Assembly: GCF_021213805.1 (NCBI RefSeq)
Contig: NZ_JAJQJI010000004.1
Coordinates: forward strand, 62,001 to 126,000
DNA: 64,000 nucleotides
Direction: 5' to 3'
Origin: Mycobacterium sp. MYCO198283
Lineage (GTDB): Bacteria; Actinomycetota; Actinomycetes; Mycobacteriales; Mycobacteriaceae
Shown here in pieces: positions 40,375 through 47,777 of this stretch (the stretch's first letter is position 1; every line of letters begins with the position of its first letter). A program made the translations under genes and the position numbers. Below the pieces are notes generated by a model. The model saw only the letters and a program-made list of their open reading frames with translations, was not told the DNA's origin and did not search any database.

Positions 40375-40959
40375 TCACTGGTCCTTTCGGGCGACGGGCA
40401 CGGCCACTTCGTTGCGACGACGGAACGGCAGCGTCATCGGCGGATCGTAGAACCAGGCAACCGGCTCGCCGATGATCTCGAACCGACTGCGCGACAGTAT
40501 CTTCCGCAGCGAGGCGACCTTGCGGTCGACGGCGTCGGCGCTGCGGTCGCCGGTGAAGCGCAGCACGGCCATCAGCTCCGGTTCGACGTCCACCAGCCGC
40601 ACGGTGTCGTCGTTCGGTTCGGGCAGCGCCGCGCGTGTCCACGTCGACGGCATGAAGAACCGGATGGTCGAGCTCCGGCCGTCGCCGGCCTGCGCGACCG
40701 GCGCCGTCATCGCGATCGTGTCGCGCGACCGGTTCCCGCCGAAGATGTAGCGCGCCAGTCGCCGGAAGCCGATGTTGCGGGCGGGTTCGGCGTCGGCGTC
40801 CACCGTGGTCTCGGCGGCGATGCGGGCGCCGTAGCGCCGGATCTCCACCTCGTCGACCCGGTCGATGACGGTGTACTCGGGCTCCTCGATGCCGGTGCGG
40901 ACACCCACCACCATGCCCAGCGACTGGCCGACCTTTCGTGCGGGGTCGAGAACACTCAT
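40375..40959 (-). CDS. SOUL-family haem-binding-like protein
   Basis: 194 residues of the SOUL/HBP fold: YTVIDRVDEVEIRRYGARIAAETTV, IFGGNRSRDTIAMTAPVAQ and IRFFMPSTWTRAALPEPND are family landmarks. SOUL proteins bind haem or related tetrapyrroles, though not all do. Translationally coupled to the unknown gene downstream and upstream of the siroheme-related chelatase on the same strand. Confidence 0.88.
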   Translation of the reverse strand: MSVLDPARKVGQSLGMVVGVRTGIEEPEYTVIDRVDEVEIRRYGARIAAETTVDADAEPARNIGFRRLARYIFGGNRSRDTIAMTAPVAQAGDGRSSTIRFFMPSTWTRAALPEPNDDTVRLVDVEPELMAVLRFTGDRSADAVDRKVASLRKILSRSRFEIIGEPVAWFYDPPMTLPFRRRNEVAVPVARKDQ

Positions 40960-41012
40960 GGCCTGTCGGCTACCCGACGCGCCGCGCCGACAAGCCGAAT
41001 GTCACAGACGGG

Positions 41013-41750
41013 TCAGGACGCCCGGAGCGTCGAACCGGCCTCCAGTGCCGCTTCGTACCGGTCCAGTACGGTGGCGGCGACCAGCCGGTGCGCGCCCAAC
41101 GGCTCGGCGACCGGCAGGTCGTGCTGCTCGGCGAAACGCGCGATCCGATCGGTCAGCACCCCGTGCGCCAAGAACCACGGCGCGATCACCACGCGTCGGC
41201 CCTGGCCGCGCAGCACGGCGGTCGACTCGGCGAGCGTGGGACGCGGCCCGGTGACGAACGCGGTCGCGGTGGCCCAGCGGGTACCGGCCGCCAACGCCTC
41301 GCAGACCCGTGCCGTCCGGGCGTTCGCCGCCGCGTCCGAGGAGCCGACCGCCACCACCACGACGCCCAGGTCGCCGTCGAGCCGCGACGTACCCAGCTCC
41401 GCGAGCCGGTCGCGCAGCACCTGGATCAGCGCCCGGTCCTCCCCGAGCGCGTCGGCGCGGCGGATGCGTACCCCCCGCTCGCGGGCGCCCGACTCGGCGA
41501 TCAACCGGGGAATGTCCACCCGCGCGTGGTAAGCGCTCGCCAGCAGGAACGGCACGACGACCGCCTCCCGCCGGCGCTGGACGGCCAACTCGGCGAGCGT
41601 CGACCGCAGCTCCGGCGCCGTGCGCTCACAGAACGCGGTGCGCACGTCCAGGCCCGGCGACATGACCTGCAGGCGGTCGGCCACCGCGCGGGTGGTGACC
41701 GCGGCGCGGGGATCGGCGCTGCCGTGCGCGGTGAGGACGAGAGTGCTCAC
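41013..41750 (-). CDS. Sirohydrochlorin ferrochelatase-like protein
   Basis: A 245-residue CbiX/SirB-type chelatase: LVLTAHGSADPRAA at the N-terminus with metal-binding His, VVPFLLASAYHARVDIP, a second half with VVVVAVGSSD and VVIAPWFLAHGVLTDRI (second His). It inserts iron into sirohydrochlorin to make siroheme, the cofactor of SirA. The GTG at 41750 starts 1 nt after the cysH stop, so sirA-cysH-chelatase form a sulfite-reduction operon as in M. tuberculosis. Confidence 0.9.
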   Translation of the reverse strand: MSTLVLTAHGSADPRAAVTTRAVADRLQVMSPGLDVRTAFCERTAPELRSTLAELAVQRRREAVVVPFLLASAYHARVDIPRLIAESGARERGVRIRRADALGEDRALIQVLRDRLAELGTSRLDGDLGVVVVAVGSSDAAANARTARVCEALAAGTRWATATAFVTGPRPTLAESTAVLRGQGRRVVIAPWFLAHGVLTDRIARFAEQHDLPVAEPLGAHRLVAATVLDRYEAALEAGSTLRAS

Positions 41751-41751
41751 A

Positions 41752-42459
41752 CTACGAGGCGTGCAGCCCGCACTCAGTTTTGGCGAGCCCCTGCCACCGC
41801 CCGCTGCGAGGATCGGCGCCGAGCTGCGGCTTCGCGGTGCAGGGCGCGCAGCCGATCGACGGATAACCCTCGTCGACGAGCGGGTTGACCAGCACGCCGT
41901 TCGCCTCGATGTAGGCCTGCATGTCGTCATCCGACCAGGCCGCCAGCGGGTTGATCTTTACCAGCCCGAACGCCTTGTCCCAGCTGATCAACGGGGCGTT
42001 CGCGCGGGTGGGCGCCTCGACGCGGCGGATGCCCGTGACCCAGGCGGAGTAGCCGCGCAACGCCTTGGACAGCGGCTCGACCTTGCGCATCCGGCAGCAT
42101 TCGTTGGGCTCGCGGGCGAACAGGTTCTTCCCGAACACCGCGTCCTGCTCGGCGACCGTGCGCTCCGGGGTGACGTTGACCACGTTCACGTCGTAGACGG
42201 CCGCCACGGCGTCCCGGGTGCCGATGGTCTCGGCGAAGTGATAGCCGGTGTCGAGGAACAGGACGTCGACACCGGGGCGCACCTTCGCCGCCATGTCGAC
42301 GAGCACCGCGTCCTGCATGTTCGACGCCACCACATAGTGGCCACGGAAGTTCTCGTCGGTCCAGCGCAGCAGGTCGAGCGCGCTCGCGTCCGGCCCGAGC
42401 TCCGCCGCCCCCCGCTCGGCCAGCTGCTGTAGATCGGTCTCGGAGATCAGATCTGTCAT
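41752..42459 (-). CDS. cysH: Phosphoadenylyl/adenylyl-sulfate reductase
   Basis: A 235-residue reductase giving sulfite from APS. The four iron-sulfur cysteines are present: NECCRMRKVEPL and the late CAPCTAKP. The C-terminal ECGLHAS provides the catalytic Cys. This Cys pattern marks the APS-specific, 4Fe-4S class. The ATG at 42459 overlaps the stop of the last mini-ORF in the 32-bp array and has GAGAGG 7 nt upstream. Confidence 0.95.
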   Translation of the reverse strand: MTDLISETDLQQLAERGAAELGPDASALDLLRWTDENFRGHYVVASNMQDAVLVDMAAKVRPGVDVLFLDTGYHFAETIGTRDAVAAVYDVNVVNVTPERTVAEQDAVFGKNLFAREPNECCRMRKVEPLSKALRGYSAWVTGIRRVEAPTRANAPLISWDKAFGLVKINPLAAWSDDDMQAYIEANGVLVNPLVDEGYPSIGCAPCTAKPQLGADPRSGRWQGLAKTECGLHAS

Positions 42460-42491
42460 CGCGGACCTCTCTCTTCGCGCAAGCGGCTCAT
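42456..42491 (-). CDS. Mini-ORF 3 in the sirA-cysH array
   Basis: Third copy of MSRLREERGPR, with a silent GGG to GGT change. Its TGA overlaps the cysH ATG, so ribosomes from sirA could reach cysH by four successive terminations and restarts. Confidence 0.4.
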   Translation of the reverse strand: MSRLREERGPR

Positions 42492-42523
42492 CGCGGCCCT
42501 CTCTCTTCGCGCAAGCGGCTCAT
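42488..42523 (-). CDS. Mini-ORF 2 in the sirA-cysH array
   Basis: Same 11-residue product MSRLREERGPR, linked by ATGA overlaps at both ends. It has an internal GAAGAGAGAGG that could serve the following start. Confidence 0.4.
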   Translation of the reverse strand: MSRLREERGPR

Positions 42524-42555
42524 CGCGGCCCTCTCTCTTCGCGCAAGCGGCTCAT
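42520..42555 (-). CDS. Mini-ORF 1 in the sirA-cysH array
   Basis: ATG at 42555 overlaps the sirA stop (ATGA) and encodes MSRLREERGPR, ending TGA that overlaps the next mini-ORF start. Translation is predicted from the coupling only. Confidence 0.4.
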   Translation of the reverse strand: MSRLREERGPR

Positions 42556-44246
42556 CGCAGATCCGCCTCGTCGGCTCGTATCGCCCACTGGGCGAAACGC
42601 TCACCGCGCTCGCGTTGTTTCACGAAGTTGCGAACCACCCGGTCGATGTAGTCGCCGAGCTCGTCGCTGGTGACCTTGTGCTGGCGCAACTTGCGGCCGA
42701 AACCGCTGTCCAGGCCGAGGCTGCCGCCCAGATGCACCTGGAAGCCCTCGACCGAGCCGCCGTTGCCGTCGTCCACCATCTGGCCCTTGAAGCCGATGTC
42801 AGCGACCTGGATGCGGGCGCACGAGTTGGGGCAACCGTTGATGTTGACGGTGATCGGCACGTCGAGCTGGGCCCCGAACTCGCCTGAGATGTCCTCCAGC
42901 CGGCGCTCCAGCTCGGGCACCAGGGATTGCGAGCGGTTGCGCGTCTCGGCGAACGACAGCTTGCAGTACTCGATGCCCGTGCAGGCCATCAGGTTCTTGC
43001 GCCAGTGCGACGGCCGCGACGGCAGCCCGAGGGCGTCGAGACCCACGATCAGCTCGTCGAGCTTGTCGTCGGCCACGTCGAGGATGACGAGCTTCTGGTA
43101 GGGCGTGAACCGGATCCGGTCCGATCCGGCCCGCTCCGCGAGGTCGGCGACCCGGCGCAGGATGGTGCCGGACACCCGGCCGGCGATCGGCGCGACGCCG
43201 ACCGCATTGCGGCCGTTCTTCTGCTTCTGCACGCCGACGTGGTCGATGGGATGCTTCACCGGCTCGGGCGCCGGGCCGTCGAGCAGCGGGCGGCCCAGAT
43301 ATTCCTCTTCGACGACGCGCCGGAACTTCTCGACACCCCAGTCCTTGACGAGGAACTTCAGCCGCGCCTTGGAGCGCAGCCGGCGGTAGCCGTAATCGCG
43401 GAACACCGACGTGACGGCTTCCCACACCTCGGGCACCTCGTGCAGCGGCACCCAGGCGCCGAGCCGCTGGGCGAGCATCGGGTTCGTCGACAGGCCGCCG
43501 CCCACCCACAGGTCGAATCCGGGGCCGTGCTCGGGATGGTTGACGCCGATGAACGCGATGTCGTTGACCTCGTGGGCCACGTCCTGCAGGCCGGAGATCG
43601 CGGTCTTGTACTTGCGTGGCAGGTTCGAGAACGACGGGTTGCCGACGAAGCGGCGGACGATCTCCTCCAACGCCGGAGTGCCGTCGATCACCTCGTCGAG
43701 CGACTCGCCGGCCAGCGGCGAGCCGAGCACCACACGCGGGCAGTCACCGCACGCTTCGGTGGTCTGCAACCCGACCTCAGCGAGCCGCTCCCAGATCTGG
43801 GGGACGTCCTCGATGCGGATCCAGTGGTACTGGACGTTCTCGCGATCGGAGATGTCGGCGGTGTCGCGGGCGAACTCGGTGGAGATCTCGCCGAGCGTGC
43901 GCAGCGCCCGCGCGCTCAGCGCGCCACCGTCGCAGCGCACCCGCATCATGAAGTACTGCGCCTCCAGCAGGTCGGCGTTCTCGTCGCCGGTCCAGGTGCC
44001 GTCGTAGCCCTGCTCGCGCTGGGTGTACAGACCCATCCACCGCATGCGGCCGCGAAGATCCTGCTTGTCGATGCTGTCGAAGCCCTGCTTGGAGTAGATG
44101 TCGATGATCCGCGAGCGCACGTTCAGTGCGTCGTCGTCCTTCTTGAACTGCTCGTTGGGGTTGAGCGGCTCGCGGTATCCCAGCGCCCACTGGCCTTCGC
44201 CGCGCGGACGCTTGACGGCCCGGGGCTTGGTCGGGGTTTCGGTCAT
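42552..44246 (-). CDS. sirA: Ferredoxin-dependent sulfite reductase
   Basis: Siroheme and 4Fe-4S enzyme reducing sulfite to sulfide, 564 residues. Seen: GYREPLNPNEQFKKDDD, QLQTTEACGDCPRVVLG-type motif (TTEACGDCPR), the cluster-binding cysteines ACTGIEYCKLSFAETR and NINGCPNSCARIQ. In mycobacteria the protein is also called NirA, but the role is sulfite reduction. ATG 44246 is used. The cysteine leader lies upstream on the same strand. Confidence 0.95.
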   Translation of the reverse strand: MTETPTKPRAVKRPRGEGQWALGYREPLNPNEQFKKDDDALNVRSRIIDIYSKQGFDSIDKQDLRGRMRWMGLYTQREQGYDGTWTGDENADLLEAQYFMMRVRCDGGALSARALRTLGEISTEFARDTADISDRENVQYHWIRIEDVPQIWERLAEVGLQTTEACGDCPRVVLGSPLAGESLDEVIDGTPALEEIVRRFVGNPSFSNLPRKYKTAISGLQDVAHEVNDIAFIGVNHPEHGPGFDLWVGGGLSTNPMLAQRLGAWVPLHEVPEVWEAVTSVFRDYGYRRLRSKARLKFLVKDWGVEKFRRVVEEEYLGRPLLDGPAPEPVKHPIDHVGVQKQKNGRNAVGVAPIAGRVSGTILRRVADLAERAGSDRIRFTPYQKLVILDVADDKLDELIVGLDALGLPSRPSHWRKNLMACTGIEYCKLSFAETRNRSQSLVPELERRLEDISGEFGAQLDVPITVNINGCPNSCARIQVADIGFKGQMVDDGNGGSVEGFQVHLGGSLGLDSGFGRKLRQHKVTSDELGDYIDRVVRNFVKQRERGERFAQWAIRADEADLR

Positions 44247-44374
44247 GGGGCGGTCATGCTCCTCGGACGGAGCCGGCAGCAGGACCGCGCGCATGTCACC
44301 GGGGGCTGGTCCGGCGGCGCAGATCCCGGGTTGCCAGCTGAAAACAGGTGGGCAGGTCTTCCGAAATCAAGCCT

Positions 44375-44467
44375 TCACGACAGACAGCAACAGCTGCAGG
44401 TGCGCTTGAAGTCGACATGCCGCCGCGCTACCAACGAAACGTTGAACTGCGGGCTGGCGACGGGCAC
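44375..44467 (-). CDS. Cysteine-rich leader peptide upstream of sirA
   Basis: A 30-codon ORF on the minus strand, GTG at 44467, ending with CSCCCLS: four Cys codons within five. The last part, VARRHVDFKRTCSCCC, matches the form of known mycobacterial cysteine attenuator peptides. A TTG at 44434 would give a shorter version. Its stop is 128 nt before sirA, leaving room for an attenuating hairpin. Predicted to raise sirA-cysH expression when cysteine is scarce. Confidence 0.78.
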   Translation of the reverse strand: MPVASPQFNVSLVARRHVDFKRTCSCCCLS

Positions 44468-44473
44468 CTGTCC

Positions 44474-44479
44474 ATTCTG
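44474..44479 (-). promoter_or_regulatory. -10 box for the leaderless sirA leader transcript
   Basis: On the minus strand CAGAAT stands 6 nt before the GTG at 44467. This spacing suits a leaderless mRNA and supports the longer 30-codon form of the leader peptide. Confidence 0.45.
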
Positions 44480-44610
44480 CCACGAACCCCGGTGCGTCCC
44501 TAACCGGGCCAGATTTTCGATCAGGCTGAGCAGAAAGGGTCCGACGTGCGCATGATCGGCGCCCGAACGCCCTGCGGATTTTGGTGTCCGACCCGGCCCC
44601 GACACCCGGT

Positions 44611-44616
44611 TAGGGT
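44611..44616 (+). promoter_or_regulatory. -10 box for the leaderless island gene
   Basis: TAGGGT (TANNNT) followed by 6 nt and the GTG at 44623. It sets the start of the type VII-like gene and implies a leaderless transcript. Confidence 0.5.
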
Positions 44617-44622
44617 CGTCGG

Positions 44623-46725
44623 GTGGTCTCATCTGCGGGGTTGCGAGACGCTCGACCTGCCCTTTGGCAGACTGCTGCGGATGATCTGAAGGCCGTCGCG
44701 TCGCAGGCGGATCGGACTGCGGACAACATCCACGCAAACGGAGCGGAGCCGCTGGATTCGAGTTGGCCGGATCGCACCGGGAGCCTGGCGCGCGGCGAGT
44801 TGGTGAAGCACGCCAATCGGATGACGAACATCGGCGTGCTGTCCTCCGGCGCTGCCTCTGCGGTCGACACGCTGCAGGACGCCGTGGCGATGGTGCAGCG
44901 GCAGCTGCTGGCCGCAGTCGACGACGCGGTCGCGGCCGGATTCACGGTGGGCGACGACGGACGCATCCACCTCAATCCGCACTCGCTGACCCTCGTCGAA
45001 GACGGGCTGAAGGCCGCGAAGCTTCAGCTGGTGATCGACGACGCGGTCGAGGCGGCCACGCAGGCCGACCAACCGTGCGTCCATGCGCTCGACACGGTGA
45101 GCCTCGATCCGGACACGGTATCGACCGATCAGGCGCAATCGGCGCAGTCCCAGGCGGTGAAGGATGCGCTCCAAGAGATGCGCGATCAGCTGCCCGATGG
45201 GTTGCCCGCGGACGAGGTCGCCACCTGGTGGGCGAAGCTGTCGAGAGAGCAGCAGCAGCAACTGATGCGCGCCGTGCCGGTCGAATTGCACGATCTGCCC
45301 GGTATCCCGCAGGCGGTCAAGGACGAACTGAGCAATACCGGCCAGGGCTACGACCCTCTGGCGGCGGTGCGGTGGGCGATGCAAAACGCGAATAACGAAG
45401 GCATAGACCGGTTCCCTTTCAACTGCGCTCACTTTGTGTCGGAGACACTTGCGGCCGCCGGGTTAGACAGCAAGTTCGATATCAGTGAGGCGGAGGCGTG
45501 GTACAAGCTGCCGGGATCCGATTATGTCCCACGGGATTTGACATTTCGTGGCCGCGATGCTGATCGGGCTACGCACTCAGATTCGTGGTCCGCCGCCGAC
45601 CCTCAGCGGGAGTTTTTCCTGAACAACGGCGGCGCGGACGTCGGACTCTCCAACGCTCGGCCAGGCGATGTCGTGTACCCCAATTACGAATCTCCCAGGA
45701 ACGGCGAGTCGAGCCACCACGCTCCGGGGCGCAGATTGGCCGACCCGAAGTCGGCGTCGATCATCATCCCGAACAGCTACCGCCCGCGCGAAATGCCGTC
45801 CCCGCGGTGGGTCGGTATCCACACCAGCGAGGGCCGCAACAGGGCTCGCGGCCTGGTCGAGTGCTGCCGCGCTCACGAGGTCGCCTACAACCGGATCGGC
45901 GACGACCGCGAGATCATCGAGGCCGTCGCCGACGACGATGCCCCGTGGGCAGCGGTCGGCGCGAACAAGTACGCCTGGCATTACTGCTTCGCCACCTCGT
46001 TCGCGTCGTGGTCACGGGATCAGTGGCTCGACCCGCACCCGGCCGACGGCTACAACGAGCGCGAGGCGCTACGCCTGGGCGCGAAACAGGTCGCGTACTG
46101 GATTCAGAAGTCACACGACCTCGGCCGGCCCATCCCCGCGGTATGGATCGGCGGTCGCGGGCGGCCACCGTGGGGCGCCGACGGCATCTGCGGTCACGTC
46201 GACTTCGGAGCGTGGGGCGGCGGGCACACCGACCCCGGCGTGAACTTCCCGATCAACGTGTTCCTCGACGACATCAGCGCCGAGCTGACCGGCGTCGCCT
46301 CGCCGCCGCTGCCGCCGCTGCCGCCCGTGCCGGCACCCGGCACCAACCCAGACCGGTACGCCGACTGGCTGCCCTACCAGGGGAATCCGGCCAACGATCC
46401 CGGCCGGGTGGCGGCCGTGCAGCGCGCCATGAACCGGCCCCCGACCCCGTACGGCCTCGACATTGACGGCGTGTTCGGGTCGGCCACCCGCCAATCCGTC
46501 ATCGGCTTCCAGGAGGCAAGCGGCGGCGAACGAGCCGGTTGTCAGCGCCCAGGTAACAGCTGCAGCGACGGCGGCCGGCGGCCGCCTCACGCGCTTCGAA
46601 ACGCGGCTCAAGACTGTCGCTTCGATTGCCGAGAAACTTCAGCGAACGTCGCAGCGCAACGAGGCTCGGGGCCGTCCCGCCAGTTTCATAGAGGACGCCC
46701 TTCGATACACAGCGGTGCTGAATGA
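44623..46725 (+). CDS. Chimeric ORF: type VII-type amidase protein fused to phage lysin
   Basis: 700 residues from a leaderless GTG. Residues 1-260 are helical, with a WxG-like turn SSWPDRTG, as in secreted ESX substrates. Residues 265-367 are the front half of an amidase_6-like cysteine domain (FNCAHFVSETL, C268; RPGDVVYPNYES; SHHA). The domain breaks off at about 45723. The frame then enters a mycobacteriophage-type N-acetylmuramoyl-L-alanine amidase (WVGIHTSEG, CFATSFASWSRDQWL, GHVDFGAWGGGHTDPG) and a peptidoglycan-binding repeat (VAAVQRAMNR, LDIDGVFGSATRQSVIGFQ). After about residue 632 the reading is out of frame with the following domain. The fusion may be expressed but is probably not the ancestral product. 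Confidence 0.75.
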   Translation: MVSSAGLRDARPALWQTAADDLKAVASQADRTADNIHANGAEPLDSSWPDRTGSLARGELVKHANRMTNIGVLSSGAASAVDTLQDAVAMVQRQLLAAVDDAVAAGFTVGDDGRIHLNPHSLTLVEDGLKAAKLQLVIDDAVEAATQADQPCVHALDTVSLDPDTVSTDQAQSAQSQAVKDALQEMRDQLPDGLPADEVATWWAKLSREQQQQLMRAVPVELHDLPGIPQAVKDELSNTGQGYDPLAAVRWAMQNANNEGIDRFPFNCAHFVSETLAAAGLDSKFDISEAEAWYKLPGSDYVPRDLTFRGRDADRATHSDSWSAADPQREFFLNNGGADVGLSNARPGDVVYPNYESPRNGESSHHAPGRRLADPKSASIIIPNSYRPREMPSPRWVGIHTSEGRNRARGLVECCRAHEVAYNRIGDDREIIEAVADDDAPWAAVGANKYAWHYCFATSFASWSRDQWLDPHPADGYNEREALRLGAKQVAYWIQKSHDLGRPIPAVWIGGRGRPPWGADGICGHVDFGAWGGGHTDPGVNFPINVFLDDISAELTGVASPPLPPLPPVPAPGTNPDRYADWLPYQGNPANDPGRVAAVQRAMNRPPTPYGLDIDGVFGSATRQSVIGFQEASGGERAGCQRPGNSCSDGGRRPPHALRNAAQDCRFDCRETSANVAAQRGSGPSRQFHRGRPSIHSGAE

Positions 46726-47041
46726 CCAGGGTTACTGGGTCGGCGGCAACACAATGCTGGAGTCGCTGACGGCGTTGGGGAACCGAATCGTGGACGATCC
46801 AGGCGGGTGGCGCCGTCGTGGGTACCGAGGCCGCAACGTCACCTTGCAATCTGAGGACGGCCAGGTGTTTGAGGTTCAGTTGCACACCGCTGCGAGCCTC
46901 GACGCCGCTGAGCGCGCTCATCCGCTCTACGAGCGGGCGCGCGCGGCCGGCGTAGGCATTTCTGAGCGCAAGCGGCTAGCCCGACAGCAGGAGCAGCTCT
47001 TCGACGCCGTCCCTTGGCCCGACGATCTGCCGGAGATATGA
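46512..47041 (+). pseudogene. RelA/SpoT-like toxin domain, detached by frameshift
   Basis: In the +1 frame relative to the lysin ORF, an open stretch encodes an Ala-rich linker (ANEPVVSAQVTAAATA) and then a compact domain. It includes LKTVASIAEKLQR, FIEDALRYTAVL, YRGRNVTLQSEDGQ and FEVQLHTAASLDAAERAHPLYERAR. This order resembles the synthetase core of RelA/SpoT-type nucleotidyl transferases used as toxins at the C-termini of phage MuF-type and other polymorphic proteins. The only upstream start is a TTG at 46463 lying within the peptidoglycan-binding coding region. I read it as the severed C-terminus of a larger protein; the assignment is tentative. Confidence 0.55.
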
Positions 47042-47048
47042 TCGCGCC

Positions 47049-47270
47049 GTGAAGTACTGGATCCAGCACGACGCGGACTGCCCGATGGCGATCCGCTCTG
47101 CAGGTGATCCCTTTGACGACCTTGATGCTGTGGTCGAGTACTGGAATGCGGTCAGCCTTAAGTGGATCTCCGACCCCAACCTGGCGCTCGACATGGTTTG
47201 GGATCCGCACATCCGCGACGCGTCGAAAGCCGACGTCCAGAAGCTGATCTCAGCTTCCGCCGCAGCGTAA
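47049..47270 (+). CDS. Small protein after the toxin domain (possible immunity or phage protein)
   Basis: 73 residues from a GTG at 47049, with GGAG upstream, 7 nt after the toxin stop. Starts VKYWIQHDADCPMAIRSAGDPF and is moderately acidic with no membrane helix. No family recognised. Its position directly after a toxin domain suits a cognate immunity protein, by analogy only. Confidence 0.6.
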   Translation: MKYWIQHDADCPMAIRSAGDPFDDLDAVVEYWNAVSLKWISDPNLALDMVWDPHIRDASKADVQKLISASAAA

Positions 47271-47296
47271 CGACCTAGCCACAGCGGGCACAGCAA

Positions 47297-47328
47297 AAGC
47301 CCCGCACCCGGTTCGGGTAGCGGGGCTT
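47297..47328 (+). terminator. Strong intrinsic terminator hairpin
   Basis: A 9-bp perfect stem (AAGCCCCGC with GCGGGGCTT) topped by an inner ACCCG/CGGGT stem and a GTT loop. There is no U-run. Similar hairpins separate phage structural genes, and this one lies between the small gene and the scaffold-like start. Confidence 0.8.
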
Positions 47329-47421
47329 CGTCATGTCGATGACGGATTGCAGCCCCCACTGAAGGCGAAAGACCCCCGTATCGGCGCGAGGCCGATCGGA
47401 TGACTCCGCGATGGAGAACTC

Positions 47422-47772
47422 ATGTCACTACTCACCACCCTGCCCGTGCATCCGGCTACCGGACTGCGGGCGATCGGATTCACCAGCCGCGGACCTGTCT
47501 GGCCCGTACTCGGTGGGTCTCAGCCGCTGGGTGACCCGGCGGCGCAGCAGAATCCGCAGGGCGACCCTGCACCGAATAACCCGGCGCAGGACCAGGCGCT
47601 CGGCGAGGGCGGTACCGCCGTCGTCACCGCTGTCCTACCTGACGGCGAGGTGCTCTACACCCAGCACACGCCGGCTGCTATCAACCTCGATGTCCAGGAC
47701 CGCCTGCCGATCATCGAGCAGGGGGAAGGCGCACAAACCGTGACAGTCGTGCGACCGCAACAAACATGGTGA
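47422..47772 (+). CDS. Chimeric ORF: scaffold-like N-terminus plus host amidase C-terminus
   Basis: 116 residues. A GGAG site precedes the ATG. Residues 1 to about 64 (LLTTLPVHPATGLRAIGFTSRGPVWPVLGG, then Pro/Gln/Asp-rich) look like the start of a phage head scaffold or related virion protein. Residues 66-116 (AVVTAVLPDGEVLYTQHT, LPIIEQGEGAQTVTVVRPQQTW) are the C-terminal part of the same amidase_6 domain that begins at 45400. The junction is in frame. Unlikely to be catalytic alone. Confidence 0.65.
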   Translation: MSLLTTLPVHPATGLRAIGFTSRGPVWPVLGGSQPLGDPAAQQNPQGDPAPNNPAQDQALGEGGTAVVTAVLPDGEVLYTQHTPAAINLDVQDRLPIIEQGEGAQTVTVVRPQQTW

Positions 47773-47777
47773 TCTGA

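Larger units (their letters stand above)
42456..42551 (-). repeat. Three perfect-period 32-bp units between sirA and cysH
   Basis: Copies start at 42456, 42488 and 42520 with one base difference in the copy nearest cysH (GGT against GGG). Each unit carries a purine-rich Shine-Dalgarno-like stretch GAAGAGAGAGG and the sequence CGCGATGA, that is, a coupled stop-start. The spacing of 32 is not a multiple of three, so the units do not form one ORF. Confidence 0.93.
45724..47616 (+). mobile_element. Prophage remnant inserted in the host amidase gene
   Basis: About 1.9 kb separates the two halves of the amidase domain: SSHHA ends at 45723 and AVVTAVLPDGEVLYTQHT resumes near 47617. In between are the lysin amidase with peptidoglycan-binding domain, a RelA/SpoT-like toxin tail, a 73-codon gene, a terminator and a scaffold-like gene start. 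The order lysin, then minor-capsid tail, then scaffold suggests a prophage collapsed by internal deletion. No clear att repeat was found at the junctions, and no integrase is present. Boundaries are accurate to perhaps 10 nt. Confidence 0.65.

Noticed and set aside
46463..46511. TTG at 46463 as a real start of the toxin ORF
   Set aside because: It lies inside the peptidoglycan-binding repeat, whose own frame is clearly coding; there is no ribosome-binding site.
45700..47640. Attachment-site repeats at the prophage remnant ends
   Set aside because: I compared the two junctions and found only a shared CGCTC, too short to support an att site; no integrase is present.
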